Of a stretch of DNA of 11,630 nucleotides, positions 1 to 7,203 are shown in pieces (position 1 is the stretch's first letter; the number at the start of each line of letters is the position of its first letter). Origin of the DNA: Nephromyces sp. MM_2019 (taxonomy: Eukaryota; Apicomplexa; Aconoidasida; Nephromycida); NCBI GenBank assembly GCA_015657535.1, contig JADHZB010000709.1, positions 1 through 11,630 on the forward strand, given 5' to 3'. The notes below the pieces were generated by a model, which saw only the letters and a program-made list of their open reading frames with translations, ran no database searches and was not told the origin of the DNA. The translations under genes were made by a program, and so were the position numbers.

Positions 1-91
1 TAAACCCTAAACCCTAAACCCTAAACCCTAAACCCTAAACCCTAAACCCTAAACCCTAAACCCTAAACCCTAAACCCTAAACCCTAAACCC
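1..91. repeat. Telomeric repeat, 13 x TAAACCC
   Basis: Thirteen uninterrupted perfect copies of TAAACCC, read on the C-rich strand, so the chromosome end points to the left and the G-strand repeat is TTTAGGG. The array starts at the first base and stops abruptly at 91, followed by TATGTTACCC, which belongs to the adjacent gene. There are no variant units, no transition zone and no subtelomeric satellite between the array and the gene, which is unusual for an old chromosome end. The true array is probably longer than what is shown here. Confidence 0.97.
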
Positions 92-99
92 TATGTTAC

Positions 100-284
100 C
101 CATTTGCTGCAGCAAAGATGGGGCCGGATCGCGTGAAAAAAGTGCCTGTTTCCTCCATAGGAGCAACGTGAAGCCCATAAATCTCTTGAACTTCTGGGTA
201 TTTCATCAGAACACCTTCTCTCTCCATCAGCAATCCTCCACCAAAGCCTTCCTCTCCAGGTTGGAAGATAAGCCTTACAGTTCC
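100..284 (-). CDS. Exon 4 of the M20D amidohydrolase (EE pair and GLHV), last surviving exon
   Basis: Begins after the acceptor CTGAAG and reads [13 protein letters not shown], which continues directly from KSIEKHIP of exon 3. It contains the catalytic/ligand Glu pair and the His of YGLHV, then [15 protein letters not shown] at the border of the dimerisation domain. The last codon is split GG|G before GTAACA, a plausible donor (G at 99). If not spliced, the next in-frame codon is TAA at 98-96. Telomere repeats start at 91. Confidence 0.88.
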
Positions 285-3200
285 CTTCAGACAAGGGGTA
301 GGTGTGTGTACATCAATGGAACTTATTGAAAAAAAATCAGTGTACGGACACTCCATTTCCTCTCCATTTTACTACACATACGAATCTAAAATCCTCTCCA
401 ATTCAATGCACACACAAAAAATTCTTTCAAATTCATTGCACGCACTCGACACCCTCAAAACGTGACTGCACACACCCATAACCATCTCCAATGCACTCTA
501 CACACACATTCAAATCTTTAAAAAGATCCTCTTATGAAGTAGAAGGCAGATTGTTCAACGAAATTCACCCCATACATCCCTCTAAGCTCATGAAGCTCAT
601 CTTCCACACACAAAACCCTTGGCCCTGTATGTTTCATAAAGCTAACACACATCAGCAAAAGCTCTCTAATTGCTTTACGATTAGACCCAAAAGAGGAGTG
701 TACGTACACCCCCTGTTCATCGCATACACTCACACAGGTATACACACACACACACGTAGGACTTTAGCCCATTAAACGTACTGGAATATGTTTTTCAATG
801 GACTTTAAGTATTTGGCAGCAAAGAGCAAAGCCGTTGTGTGCACATCGTGCCCACAAGCGTGCATAACTCCATCAACTTGAGATTTAAACGTCAAATTAA
901 CCTGCAAGAAAAGCATGCAAAAGCTTCAATTAAGGGGTTGAAGAAGAAGGAAGAGAAGTCTAAAAATAAGCAAAGAGAAACATGAAACGGTTTTTACAAA
1001 CAGAGCGGATAATGAGTGCATGCAGAGTAAGGTTATGGGGTATGCATGTGTATGCATGTTTGGTGGGGGGTATGTGTATGTGTGCGCGAGTAGGCGATGA
1101 CGTCAGTGCATAAGCATGTGTGGAATCAGGTGGTGAGAAGAGTGCGTGCATATGGGATTAGGTGATCAGGTGAGTGCGTGTGCGTTTGAGAATGTGTTAA
1201 GCAAAGTACCCGTGTGTGTGTGGAAGTACATGGCGAGTAGTTTATGTGCATGCATTGGAGTAGATGATGAGAAGGTGGCTTTGTGAGAGAAGCCTGCGAG
1301 GAGAACGTGTGTTTCGGGCGTGGGAGCAGGTGATGAGGACTGCGTGTATTGTATGTGCGTATGTGAGTACCTTGTGTGTATATGTATGTAAGAACAAATA
1401 ATGGCAGTGAGTACGTACAGCCAGGTCGTGGCCAGTGTACGTACGCGTGCACCAATAGTGCGATGGGAAGTCAATAGAGCAACACCTAGACACACTGCAA
1501 GCCTATAAACACACCGTATGCAGAACACTCAATCTTTTGGAGTGTATGTACACCCCAAAAACGTAAATCACTCCTCCGAAATCAAATCAAGCAAGCCTGC
1601 ACAAACTTGCATAGCATTGAAAGTACAACGCTTCACAGAATCTAATCTGTATACACATACGCAGAGCAATACTTATTCAAGGCACACACATATATCAACA
1701 CATACACACGCCAACGCACGCATGCTAACACACATCAAAGCACACACACCAACACGCGTACACACATACTAAACAAAACACGCACGCCAATGCACACACA
1801 CATATATCAACACATACACACGCGTCAACCCACACACCTACACCAACACACATACACATCAACTCACACAGACACTAGCGTATACACAACAACACACCCG
1901 CACACAGGCACACAAACAGACCGTTTCTTGGATAGGTAAAGCATCCATATCAGCTCTCAAGGCTATACAGGGAGTAGCTCCAGTACCGATATCTGCGATG
2001 ATGCCAGTGCCATTCCCAGTAGCTACACCGTTAACATAAGGAAAGCTGACATACTCGAGTTCCTCAATATCAACGATATGACGACCAGCTCCTAAGCCTT
2101 CATAGTAGGCTATTCCAAGCTCCTAAACAAGTGTACATACGATGGAAATAAGTGAGAGTGGAAAGGGTTTCCTCATGTTAATGGGGGAGGATGAAATTTA
2201 AGATTTTGTGGAGAGGCAGAGTGGATGGAAGGAGAAGAGAGATAGGAAAGAGAACAGGAGAGAGAAGGAGAGGGGGAAAGATGCACAGAAGGTTCGAAGA
2301 GGCGAAAAACCCAGAAAAAAGGCGTGAAAATGTCACGAAATCCCTGGAAATCCCACAAATTGCCGTCAGCTACACGTAAAAAATTGGAAGAAGAGATTAT
2401 AACGAATCTATAGAATCTTCACAAGAGTGTTTATACGAAGAAACAGCAGCTTCAATGAGTGAATACGGAAACAGCCAACATGCGGATAAAATCTCATCTT
2501 CTGGAGGTGTATGTACAGCAGTTTTCGTGATTACAGCCTACTGTAAAACAAAGCAGCATCTCAGCATATAAAACTCATAATATGATAGGGAGCGAGGGAG
2601 GGTAGATAGAGAGTAGAGAGAGCAGAAAGACACACAGCAGAGAGAGGACGATACTAAAAGATAGTAGAGATATCTATCTAGATACACACTAAGCAGAGAG
2701 ATACTAGGGAGAGACCCACACACATATATCCAGACTCAATAGAGCAAGATAGCATATAGTACAGTAAACATTCCCTGGCTGCACACAAGAGCACACTGGG
2801 GAGGGCATTCATTTTCTGTATCACAGCAACATGGAAGATATAAAAGTATCATCTAGCAGAACAACCACAGACACATTCACACACAAAAAGCACATCTCCT
2901 CAATGCACACAGGCACACAAGTACATACCAGCACATCTAAATTATGCACACAAAAGCATACGCACACAGCATCTTATTCATGCATACACGCACACACACA
3001 CAAAGAACATCTCATTGTTATACATACCCATACTAAGCACATCTCATTGAAATACACATGTAAAGTACATCTTATTCAAATATGCACATAAACAGCCCAA
3101 ACACACACAATCAAAGACACAAACTCTCTAGCTCACGCGTGTGCGTGTGTATATACACTAAACCCCTTCACATTTATCAGCTTCCATGCCTATCAGTTCA

Positions 3201-3466
3201 AACTCAACCTTCAACTTCTGCTTGATCTTCTGGGAAGTTCTATACTCTTGAAGGCCTATCTCTGGATGCATATGAATGTCTCGTCTAAAGGCTACCATCT
3301 CATCAAAGCTCTGCTGTATAGTCTCGAAGATTGACTTCCATGAGATCTCGTAAGCGTGTGTGTGTGCGGACTTCCCTTCAACTAAGCCTCCGTAGAGATA
3401 GCACACACCAAATAGTAGGAAAACTACCAGTTGGGTTGCCGGGGAGAAACGACTTCCAGAAGCCAT
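100..3466 (-). CDS. M20D-family amidohydrolase (IAA-amino-acid/hippurate hydrolase-like), four exons, 3' end lost at telomere
   Basis: Zinc- or manganese-dependent amidohydrolases of peptidase family M20D cleave N-acyl amino acids, such as auxin-amino acid conjugates or hippurate; the real substrate here cannot be read from sequence. I joined exons 3209-3466, 1922-2122, 782-901 and 100-284. All three internal junctions are GT-AG and phase 0, giving about 255 residues. Visible motifs in order: hydrophobic segment about residues 12-27 (secretory signal or anchor); [19 protein letters not shown] (60-78); [10 protein letters not shown] (140-149) with metal-bridging Asp146; HACGHDVH (167-174) with ligands Cys169 and His171; FQPGEEG (200-206) with the catalytic Glu204/ligand Glu205 pair; YGLHV (229-233) with ligand His232. 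Family members are about 380-440 residues. The dimerisation (lid) domain, the rest of the catalytic domain and the last metal ligand are absent because the telomere replaces them. An in-frame ATG at 3532 would add 22 residues; I prefer 3466 because it directly precedes a signal-like sequence. The product is probably inactive unless a complete copy exists elsewhere. Confidence 0.88.
285..781 (-). other. Intron 3 of the amidohydrolase gene
   Basis: 497 nt. It is CA-rich on the plus strand (about 400-500 and 715-760) and contains one perfect 12-bp palindrome GTGTACGTACAC (698-709) and a related GTGTGTGTACAT (303-314). Long open stretches on both strands (about 491-775) show no family resemblance and lie where the amidohydrolase needs none, so I treat them as intronic. 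Confidence 0.75.
695..711. repeat. Recurrent palindromic element, copy A
   Basis: GGAGTGTACGTACACCC, with a perfect 12-bp palindrome GTGTACGTACAC at 698-709, inside amidohydrolase intron 3. The same 17-mer recurs at 4543-4559 and with one change at 1539-1555. Confidence 0.75.
782..901 (-). CDS. Exon 3 of the M20D amidohydrolase (metal-binding HACGHD)
   Basis: 40 codons between a TTCTTGCAG acceptor and a strong GTACGT donor (G at 781), phase 0 on both sides. It carries [19 protein letters not shown], the signature metal-binding motif with the Cys and His ligands and the second-shell Asp and His, followed by the helix [14 protein letters not shown]. Confidence 0.93.
902..1921 (-). other. Intron 2 of the amidohydrolase gene, built of opposed TG-rich and CA-rich halves
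   Basis: 1020 nt. About 1015-1450 is GT-rich and about 1640-1920 is CA-rich on the plus strand, so the two halves of the transcript are largely complementary in composition. A CATATATCAACACATACACACG segment is duplicated at about 1688 and 1801. A palindrome-type motif lies at 1539-1555. Open frames on either strand are microsatellite translations (Thr/His or Val/Cys repeats) and are not coding. Confidence 0.75.
1539..1555. repeat. Recurrent palindromic element, copy B
   Basis: GGAGTGTATGTACACCC in amidohydrolase intron 2. It differs from copies A and C by one transition that breaks the central palindrome. A weaker relative, GGAGGTGTATGTACAGC, lies at 2503-2519 in intron 1. Confidence 0.7.
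1922..2122 (-). CDS. Exon 2 of the M20D amidohydrolase
   Basis: 67 codons from the TTTAG acceptor to a GTCTGT donor (G at 1921), phase 0 on both sides. It starts [15 protein letters not shown] and ends with [11 protein letters not shown] followed by [16 protein letters not shown], the strand-loop block containing the bridging Asp. Between LGIAYYEGL and GTGII lies an insertion of roughly 25 residues (about residues 97-122) that most family members lack. I see no convincing intron inside it. Confidence 0.87.
2123..3208 (-). other. Intron 1 of the amidohydrolase gene
   Basis: 1086 nt. It holds purine-rich tracts at about 2185-2290 and 2580-2720 (polypyrimidine in the transcript), a CA-rich tract at about 2865-3120, and a perfect palindrome GTGTATATACAC at 3147-3158. 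A stretch at 2380-2571 is open on the plus strand with non-repetitive, coding-like composition; the opposite strand is also open across much of it, so it is not called as a gene. Confidence 0.7.
3209..3466 (-). CDS. Exon 1 of the M20D amidohydrolase
   Basis: 86 codons from the ATG at 3466. They encode the hydrophobic N-terminus and the [19 protein letters not shown] block that opens the catalytic domain. I end the exon at the GTTGAG donor (G at 3208), because joining KIKQKLK to ELGIAYY of exon 2 reproduces the usual family spacing. The frame stays open to a stop at 3158, so a later donor (GTTTAG, G at 3163) is possible but would insert 15 residues not expected in the family. Confidence 0.82.
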
Positions 3467-3604
3467 CCTGGAAGCTCTAAAGGCAACTGTGTGCGAGAAG
3501 CATATCAAAGAGATAAGCGTTTGTACAAACACACACAGGAGATGATGGAATCACATCTGCAGAGAGTCATGTCTATAGAGACGAGGGTGCTTATGTGTGG
3601 AAGC

Positions 3605-3790
3605 GTGCGAATTGGTGTGTGTGTGTGTGTGTGCGGGTGCATGTGGGGTCATGTGACTTGGCGTTTAGGTGTACTTGGGTTGGTGTGCAGTCGTGTGTGC
3701 GCGTGTCGACTTGTGCAAGGGTGCGTGTAATGAGTCTGCGGATTGGTGCATGGGTATGTTTGATTGCGTGTGTGTGTAAGAGTATATAAA
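3605..3790 (+). repeat. TG-rich tract upstream of the amidohydrolase
   Basis: Imperfect GTGTGTGT/GTGCGT sequence with alternating purine-pyrimidine runs, starting about 140 bp upstream of the ATG at 3466. Open frames here are Val/Cys or Thr/His microsatellite translations. It may be the 5' flank or a 5' UTR intron; no TATA-like or initiator element could be assigned. Confidence 0.7.
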
Positions 3791-4114
3791 CGCAGTGCAA
3801 ATATATACAGTAGAAGCACCATATCTAGCAGAATCAGCGTAAAGGGAAGTAGATACAGGCATAGAGGAAACCGAATGAAGGTATTCGGCATGAAAACGTA
3901 CATACAAAGCTTCTAAGAAGAGCAAAGCAGAAATAGTAGACTGAGGGAGGCGAAAGCCTCTACAAAGAGATTCTATCACTAGCAGCTACTAGAAGAGCAG
4001 AGAAAGCTCTCTACTACGCCTTAACCGAAGCTTTACCCTAAGAAGATACGGGTGTCACGGTAGGTGTGTATGACCGCGGGTATACGCCAGCTAACGCACA
4101 CAATGCAGGTTATG
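3791..4114. other. Non-coding stretch with two small hairpins
   Basis: No gene could be supported here. Two adjacent potential hairpins are visible: GAGGC-GAAA-GCCTC at 3947-3960 (perfect 5-bp stem with a GNRA-type GAAA loop) and AGAGC...GCTCT at 3994-4010. Minus-strand frames are open over part of the stretch but show no motif I recognise. Confidence 0.5.
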
Positions 4115-4311
4115 CATAGCTTGCATCAGTCAAGCTACACCAAGTCATTTCCAAGCCAAAGAGCCAAGCCGTAGCACACACATACACACTAAACTATACA
4201 TAGCTTGCTCTACCCAAGCCACACCAAGTCATTCCCAAAGCATTGCACACACAGACTAACTAGATCATGCATACCTTGCTCCACCCAATCCACACCAAGC
4301 CGTTCGCAAAC
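4115..4311 (+). repeat. Three diverged copies of a ~42-bp repeat
   Basis: Copies begin CATAGCTTGC (4115), CATAGCTTGC (4199) and CATACCTTGC (4270), each continuing to a CACACCAAG or TACACCAAG core and then TCATTTCC, TCATTCCC or CCGTTCGC. Start-to-start spacing is 84 and 71 bp, with CA-rich filler between copies. No coding frame is shared by all three. Confidence 0.7.
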
Positions 4312-4413
4312 TTTCAATGCGATTGGCTTACTCTCCGATGCTCCGCTACGCATGCACACAATAAGCTACTGGAAAGGCTTAAAACCACGTTTTACTCCGC
4401 CTGAAAGAGCAAC

Positions 4414-4632
4414 ATGCTAAGCAACAGACATGTGTGTCGCTTAGCATCTCTTAAGAAGCCTTCAAATCAAAAGGAAGAGCTCACAAACGTACTTCCTCTA
4501 ATCGAAGAAATCTTCATAAAAGCAGGAAAATCTGCTCAAATTGGAGTGTACGTACACCCTCTGAAGATCCTACCCTCTACAACGAAACAGCTTCAACCTT
4601 GCAAAACTACCATCATTTTAAGGATGCTATAG
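4414..4632 (+). CDS. Doubtful small open frame or exon, unrecognised
   Basis: 72 codons from an ATG to a TAG just after a methionine-leucine end. The middle (about residues 13-45, with KKPSNQKEELTNVLPLIEE and AGKSAQIG) has a non-repetitive, helix-forming composition unlike the surrounding microsatellites. The frame then runs through palindromic element C (4543-4559), where GTGTACGT could serve as a splice donor. I recognise no domain, and there is no supporting neighbour; this may be chance. Confidence 0.2.
   Translation: MLSNRHVCRLASLKKPSNQKEELTNVLPLIEEIFIKAGKSAQIGVYVHPLKILPSTTKQLQPCKTTIILRML
4543..4559. repeat. Recurrent palindromic element, copy C
   Basis: GGAGTGTACGTACACCC, identical over 17 bp to copy A, about 1.1 kb upstream of the amidohydrolase start. 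It is preceded by TTG as in copy B but otherwise sits in unrelated sequence, so the similarity is not simply a larger duplication. Confidence 0.75.
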
Positions 4633-4660
4633 ATAGTACTAGCCGGCCTGGCTACCCTCA

Positions 4661-4864
4661 TGATACACACACACAAACAAAAATATCACAGAAAACACTC
4701 CGACTTTGAGGCAACACAGCCAATTCAAAGTAGGAAGACTTTAAGCTAGTGTAGCATCCACAGATACACACAGACAGATACACACAGACGCACAGACAGA
4801 TACACACAGACACATAGACACAGACACACACAAATACATAGACACAGACAGACACACACACACT
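4661..4864 (+). repeat. CA/CAGA simple-sequence tract
   Basis: Dense CACACAGA, CAGACAGATA and GACACACA units from about 4760 to 4864, with a shorter CA run at 4662-4675. Open frames on the complement are Val/Cys/Ser repeats and are not coding. Confidence 0.8.
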
Positions 4865-5227
4865 AGAAAAGCTCTCAGATTACGAGTCACATGTGGCAGC
4901 ATCCAAGATCTCATGAGATGCACCCTCATTTCGTGCACCCCCAGGATCACACAACCTGCAGCCTCACATTGTGCACCGCCACACACACAAACCCTCTTAT
5001 TTGCATCTTCGCAAAATCCCTTTCTCACCTCGTTCAGTGGTGGTGGTCAGTTATTCACAGGATGCCGGCAGTCTCAGGCATACAAAGCGTTGCCTGTTAT
5101 ATACACACACACGGAAAAGTTCCTCAGCCGGTACAACTTGCACGAAAGCGAGAACCACCACCGAAGTAATGTGGTGCAACACTAAATGACACAGGTGCTC
5201 GAGCCGTTTGAAGATACTTTGTGTTTG
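4865..5227. other. No gene supported
   Basis: All three plus frames and one minus frame are partly open over about 4891-5190, which argues against real constraint in any one of them. A good donor-like GTGAGA is present on the minus strand near 5030 but every frame leading into it is interrupted nearby. Nothing recognisable was seen. Confidence 0.4.
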
Positions 5228-5445
5228 CGCATTTGCATATGTGTGACTATTCGTGTGTGTGTGCAATTATGTGTGTGTACGATAATTCGTACGTGTGCGC
5301 ACGACTATAGGTGTATGTATGTGTGCGATTATTAGCTTGTGCGTGTGCGTACGTGTGTGTGCGTTTCTTTTTTTTCACGTGTGTGCTAAAATTGGTGTGC
5401 ATTCGTCTATGTGTGTATCCGTGTGTATATTCGCGTGTGTGAATA
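5228..5445 (+). repeat. TG-rich tract
   Basis: GTGTGTGTG and CGTGTGCG runs with spacers such as ATAATTCGTACG, opposite in polarity to the CA-rich tracts on either side (4661-4864 and 6001-6180). No coding frame is supported. Confidence 0.75.
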
Positions 5446-5735
5446 AGATTCAGCCTTTTTGTATGCCCAATGCCACAGGCTGATAAGCTTTGTTCGAGGC
5501 TGAAGAAGGTGCACACAAACAGATTTCGACACACACTTTTGGCAGTTATGCTAGCCCACGAGAAGAAAAAAAACACGCTTTTTCAGCTCTTTGAAGTTGT
5601 CACAAAGGAAACATATGTGTGTTGCCTACACAGTATATAGTATTATAGTTACTACACCTGTAGAATTTAAAGGTAAAGTCGAAAGGAAAACACTCACAAT
5701 GAGTGGGATGGGAATGCACTATGAAAGTCAGCCCT

Positions 5736-5769
5736 AAACCAGTGAAGTTTCCAGATATCTCACTGGTTT
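5736..5769. promoter_or_regulatory. Perfect 10-bp inverted repeat covering a predicted 5' splice site
   Basis: AAACCAGTGA (5736-5745) and TCACTGGTTT (5760-5769) are exact reverse complements separated by 14 nt. The minus-strand donor CCA|GTGAGA used to end the exon at 5764 lies inside one arm, so a transcript could hide its splice site in a hairpin. It could equally be a dyad binding site in DNA. Confidence 0.55.
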
Positions 5770-5911
5770 CGATCAGGGAGCGCCCGCTGAAAATGTTGGC
5801 GCAGGAGAGCTTCTGACACAGTAACACGTACATAGTCACACACAAGCAGTGCACCAGCGGTGGGCAGACTGATACTGCACCTACGAGCTTGGGCTGCAAA
5901 AAACTTGGCTC
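5764..5911 (-). CDS. Internal exon of an unrecognised minus-strand gene; weak RRM-like pattern
   Basis: 148 nt between a strong acceptor (CTACCCCACACAG) and a strong donor (CCA|GTGAGA), open in one frame with ordinary amino-acid composition, unlike the nearby repeats. Key stretches are GAKFFAAQARR, then GALLVCDYVRVTVSEALLRQ and HFQRALPDRN. The pattern of a short hydrophobic strand, then a Ser-initiated amphipathic helix ending in HF/AF, resembles the start of the second RNA-recognition motif in DBHS proteins (NONO/SFPQ type). The RNP1 motif is not present and the match was made by eye, so this is a hint only. I could not identify neighbouring exons with matching phase. Confidence 0.45.
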
Positions 5912-6000
5912 CTGTGTGGGGTAGGTGGAGTATGTCAGCTTCAAGCTGATCGACACGCGCACATACACTGGCTTTCAAGCATACACTTGGGCGCATACTG

Positions 6001-6180
6001 GCTGGCATACACACACACACACACACACACACATGGACACACACAGGCTCGCACACACACACACACACACATGGACACCCACAGGCTCGCACACACACAC
6101 ACACACATGGACACACACAGGCTCGCACACACACACATGAATGCGCACAGGCTCGCACACACGCGCATACACATCACTGC
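6001..6180 (+). repeat. CA minisatellite with ATGGACAC...CAGGCTCGC units
   Basis: Units begin ATGGACACAC or a close variant at 6033, 6071, 6107 and 6137 (spacing 38, 36 and 30 bp), each carrying ACAGGCTCGC followed by a (CA)n run of differing length. The length differences reside in the CA runs, typical of slippage. Confidence 0.85.
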
Positions 6181-6232
6181 TAAGAGAAGCTTACAACTTA
6201 ATGCGCATAATAATCTCACACACACAGACACC

Positions 6233-6318
6233 TCACTAAATAAGCTGTAACCAACACACGTACTTCACTAAATAAGCTGTAACCCACACATACACGCCTC
6301 GCTAAGCAAGCTCTAAAA
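6233..6318 (+). repeat. Three tandem copies of TCACTAAATAAGCTGTAACC
   Basis: Copies at 6233 and 6265 are identical over 20 bp; a diverged third (TCGCTAAGCAAGCTCTAAAA) starts at 6299. The period is 32-34 bp with CACACA spacers. No coding interpretation. Confidence 0.75.
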
Positions 6319-6449
6319 TACACACACCAGAAAAGCAATCTGAAGCTCTCTAAATGATGTGATTAGCACAGAGATTCATATAATGAGACTTATCTTCTAC
6401 TTCATCTTCTTCGCGGGTTTTTTCCACAAATTCCAATGATTTTGATGAT

Positions 6450-6647
6450 TTACAGATTTTCCTGTTGATCATTCCAAATCTTACGAAACAGTAAGTTGAA
6501 ACTCAAAATTTTTAACGAAAATTGTATGCAAAAGAGGAGAAACGATGAACTTTTAGGTGCATTTAGAGGCAAATTTGGGCTAAAAGTTGGTTTTTTCGTG
6601 GAAAATTGGCGGCAAAAGCATCGAACGGCGCGTGAAAAAGCTGCCAT
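6450..6647 (-). CDS. Small open frame with presequence-like N-terminus, doubtful
   Basis: 65 codons from ATG (6647) to TAA. The first 20 residues (MAAFSRAVRCFCRQFSTKK) are free of acidic residues and rich in Arg, Ser and aromatic residues, like a mitochondrial targeting peptide with a possible cleavage region near RQFS. The rest is hydrophobic/basic and rather AT-rich. It could be a first exon whose true donor lies within this frame. No family recognised; it may be chance in an AT-richer spacer. Confidence 0.22.
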   Translation of the reverse strand: MAAFSRAVRCFCRQFSTKKPTFSPNLPLNAPKSSSFLLFCIQFSLKILSFNLLFRKIWNDQQENL

Positions 6648-6679
6648 ACGCTGATTGATAATGTTTGTGTTGGTGTTCT

Positions 6680-6830
6680 AGCTGCCCACACAAGGAAATA
6701 CACACATTCTGAAATTCATACAGTTGGAAATGCGCACACAGGAATAAATGAGTGCGCACACACAGGATTATACATACACAGTAATAAGTACGCACACACA
6801 CAGGAATATACACGGGCACACACAGTAGTA
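6680..6830 (+). repeat. CA-rich tract with AGGAATA/AGGATTATA spacers
   Basis: CACACACAGG followed by AATA or ATTATA recurs at about 6735, 6760 and 6798, at irregular intervals. It is intron-like on the minus strand, between the candidate exon at 6852-6911 and the small frame at 6450-6647. Confidence 0.6.
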
Positions 6831-6851
6831 TAGTAGCTTCAGTATGAGTAC

Positions 6852-6911
6852 CCCTTCGTGTTTTGCTGCTTCCTGCACGAAGGCAAACTTATAAGTAGTC
6901 CCTTCCATTAA
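6852..6911 (-). CDS. Candidate 20-codon exon, unrecognised
   Basis: 60 nt between an acceptor ending GATGCAG and a donor GGG|GTACTC (G at 6851), phase 0 at both ends. It encodes LMEGTTYKFAFVQEAAKHEG, a non-repetitive sequence. The frame stays open past the donor into CA-repeat translation. It may belong to the same minus-strand gene as 5764-5911, but the phases were not reconciled. Confidence 0.3.
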
Positions 6912-7053
6912 CTGCATCAACATGTGTGTATGTGAATGAAGTACATCAACACGCGCGTGTTTGAAATACCTTGATATGTGTGTGTGTGTCCAACGCAGCA
7001 CACGCACACATTCATCCTCTCTATGAAAAGCTTATGCAAGTCCAGTGTATAGC

Positions 7054-7124
7054 TCATTGAGATTTCCACTGTTTGAAGGTGATTTCTCTGGTTTTATCGG
7101 CGTAGAAAACCCCTCGAAAGCTAC
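7054..7124 (-). CDS. Candidate terminal exon, unrecognised
   Basis: After a strong acceptor (TTTCCCATCTTTTAG) the frame reads SFRGVFYADKTREITFKQ and stops at TGA (7054-7056) a few codons later. The overlapping upstream frame (AKKQAELQSAAAHIIEMFP, ending at the TAG of that same acceptor) also looks coding, so one of the two readings must be wrong. No domain recognised. Confidence 0.25.
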
Positions 7125-7203
7125 CTAAAAGATGGGAAACATCTCGATGATATGAGCAGCTGCTGACTGCAGCTCTGCCTGCTTTTTAGCTAAGTAATGC
7201 TGC

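Noticed and set aside
491..775. Open frames on both strands in amidohydrolase intron 3
   Set aside because: Exon 3 (KSIEKHIP) joins directly to exon 4 (GTVRLIFQP) in family order with matching phase, leaving no room for extra protein, and the frames run into CA-repeat translation.
960..1772. Several overlapping open frames rich in Thr/His or Val/Cys
   Set aside because: They are translations of CA/TG microsatellite inside intron 2, open in several frames at once.
2380..2571. Coding-like plus-strand frame (includes [15 protein letters not shown]) inside intron 1
   Set aside because: The complementary strand is also open over much of it, there is no domain, and it lies wholly inside an intron of a well-supported gene; kept only as a note.
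3165..3208. Extension of exon 1 to the in-frame stop at 3158 ([15 protein letters not shown])
   Set aside because: Ending at GTTGAG (3208) restores the standard family spacing between the [11 protein letters not shown] helix and ELGIAYY; the extension would add 15 unexpected residues.
4891..5190. Plus-strand open frames in three phases
   Set aside because: Simultaneous openness in all three phases with His/Thr-rich translation indicates low stop density, not a gene.
5925..6250. His/Thr-repeat and Val/Cys-repeat open frames
   Set aside because: They are the two strands of the CA minisatellite at 6001-6180.
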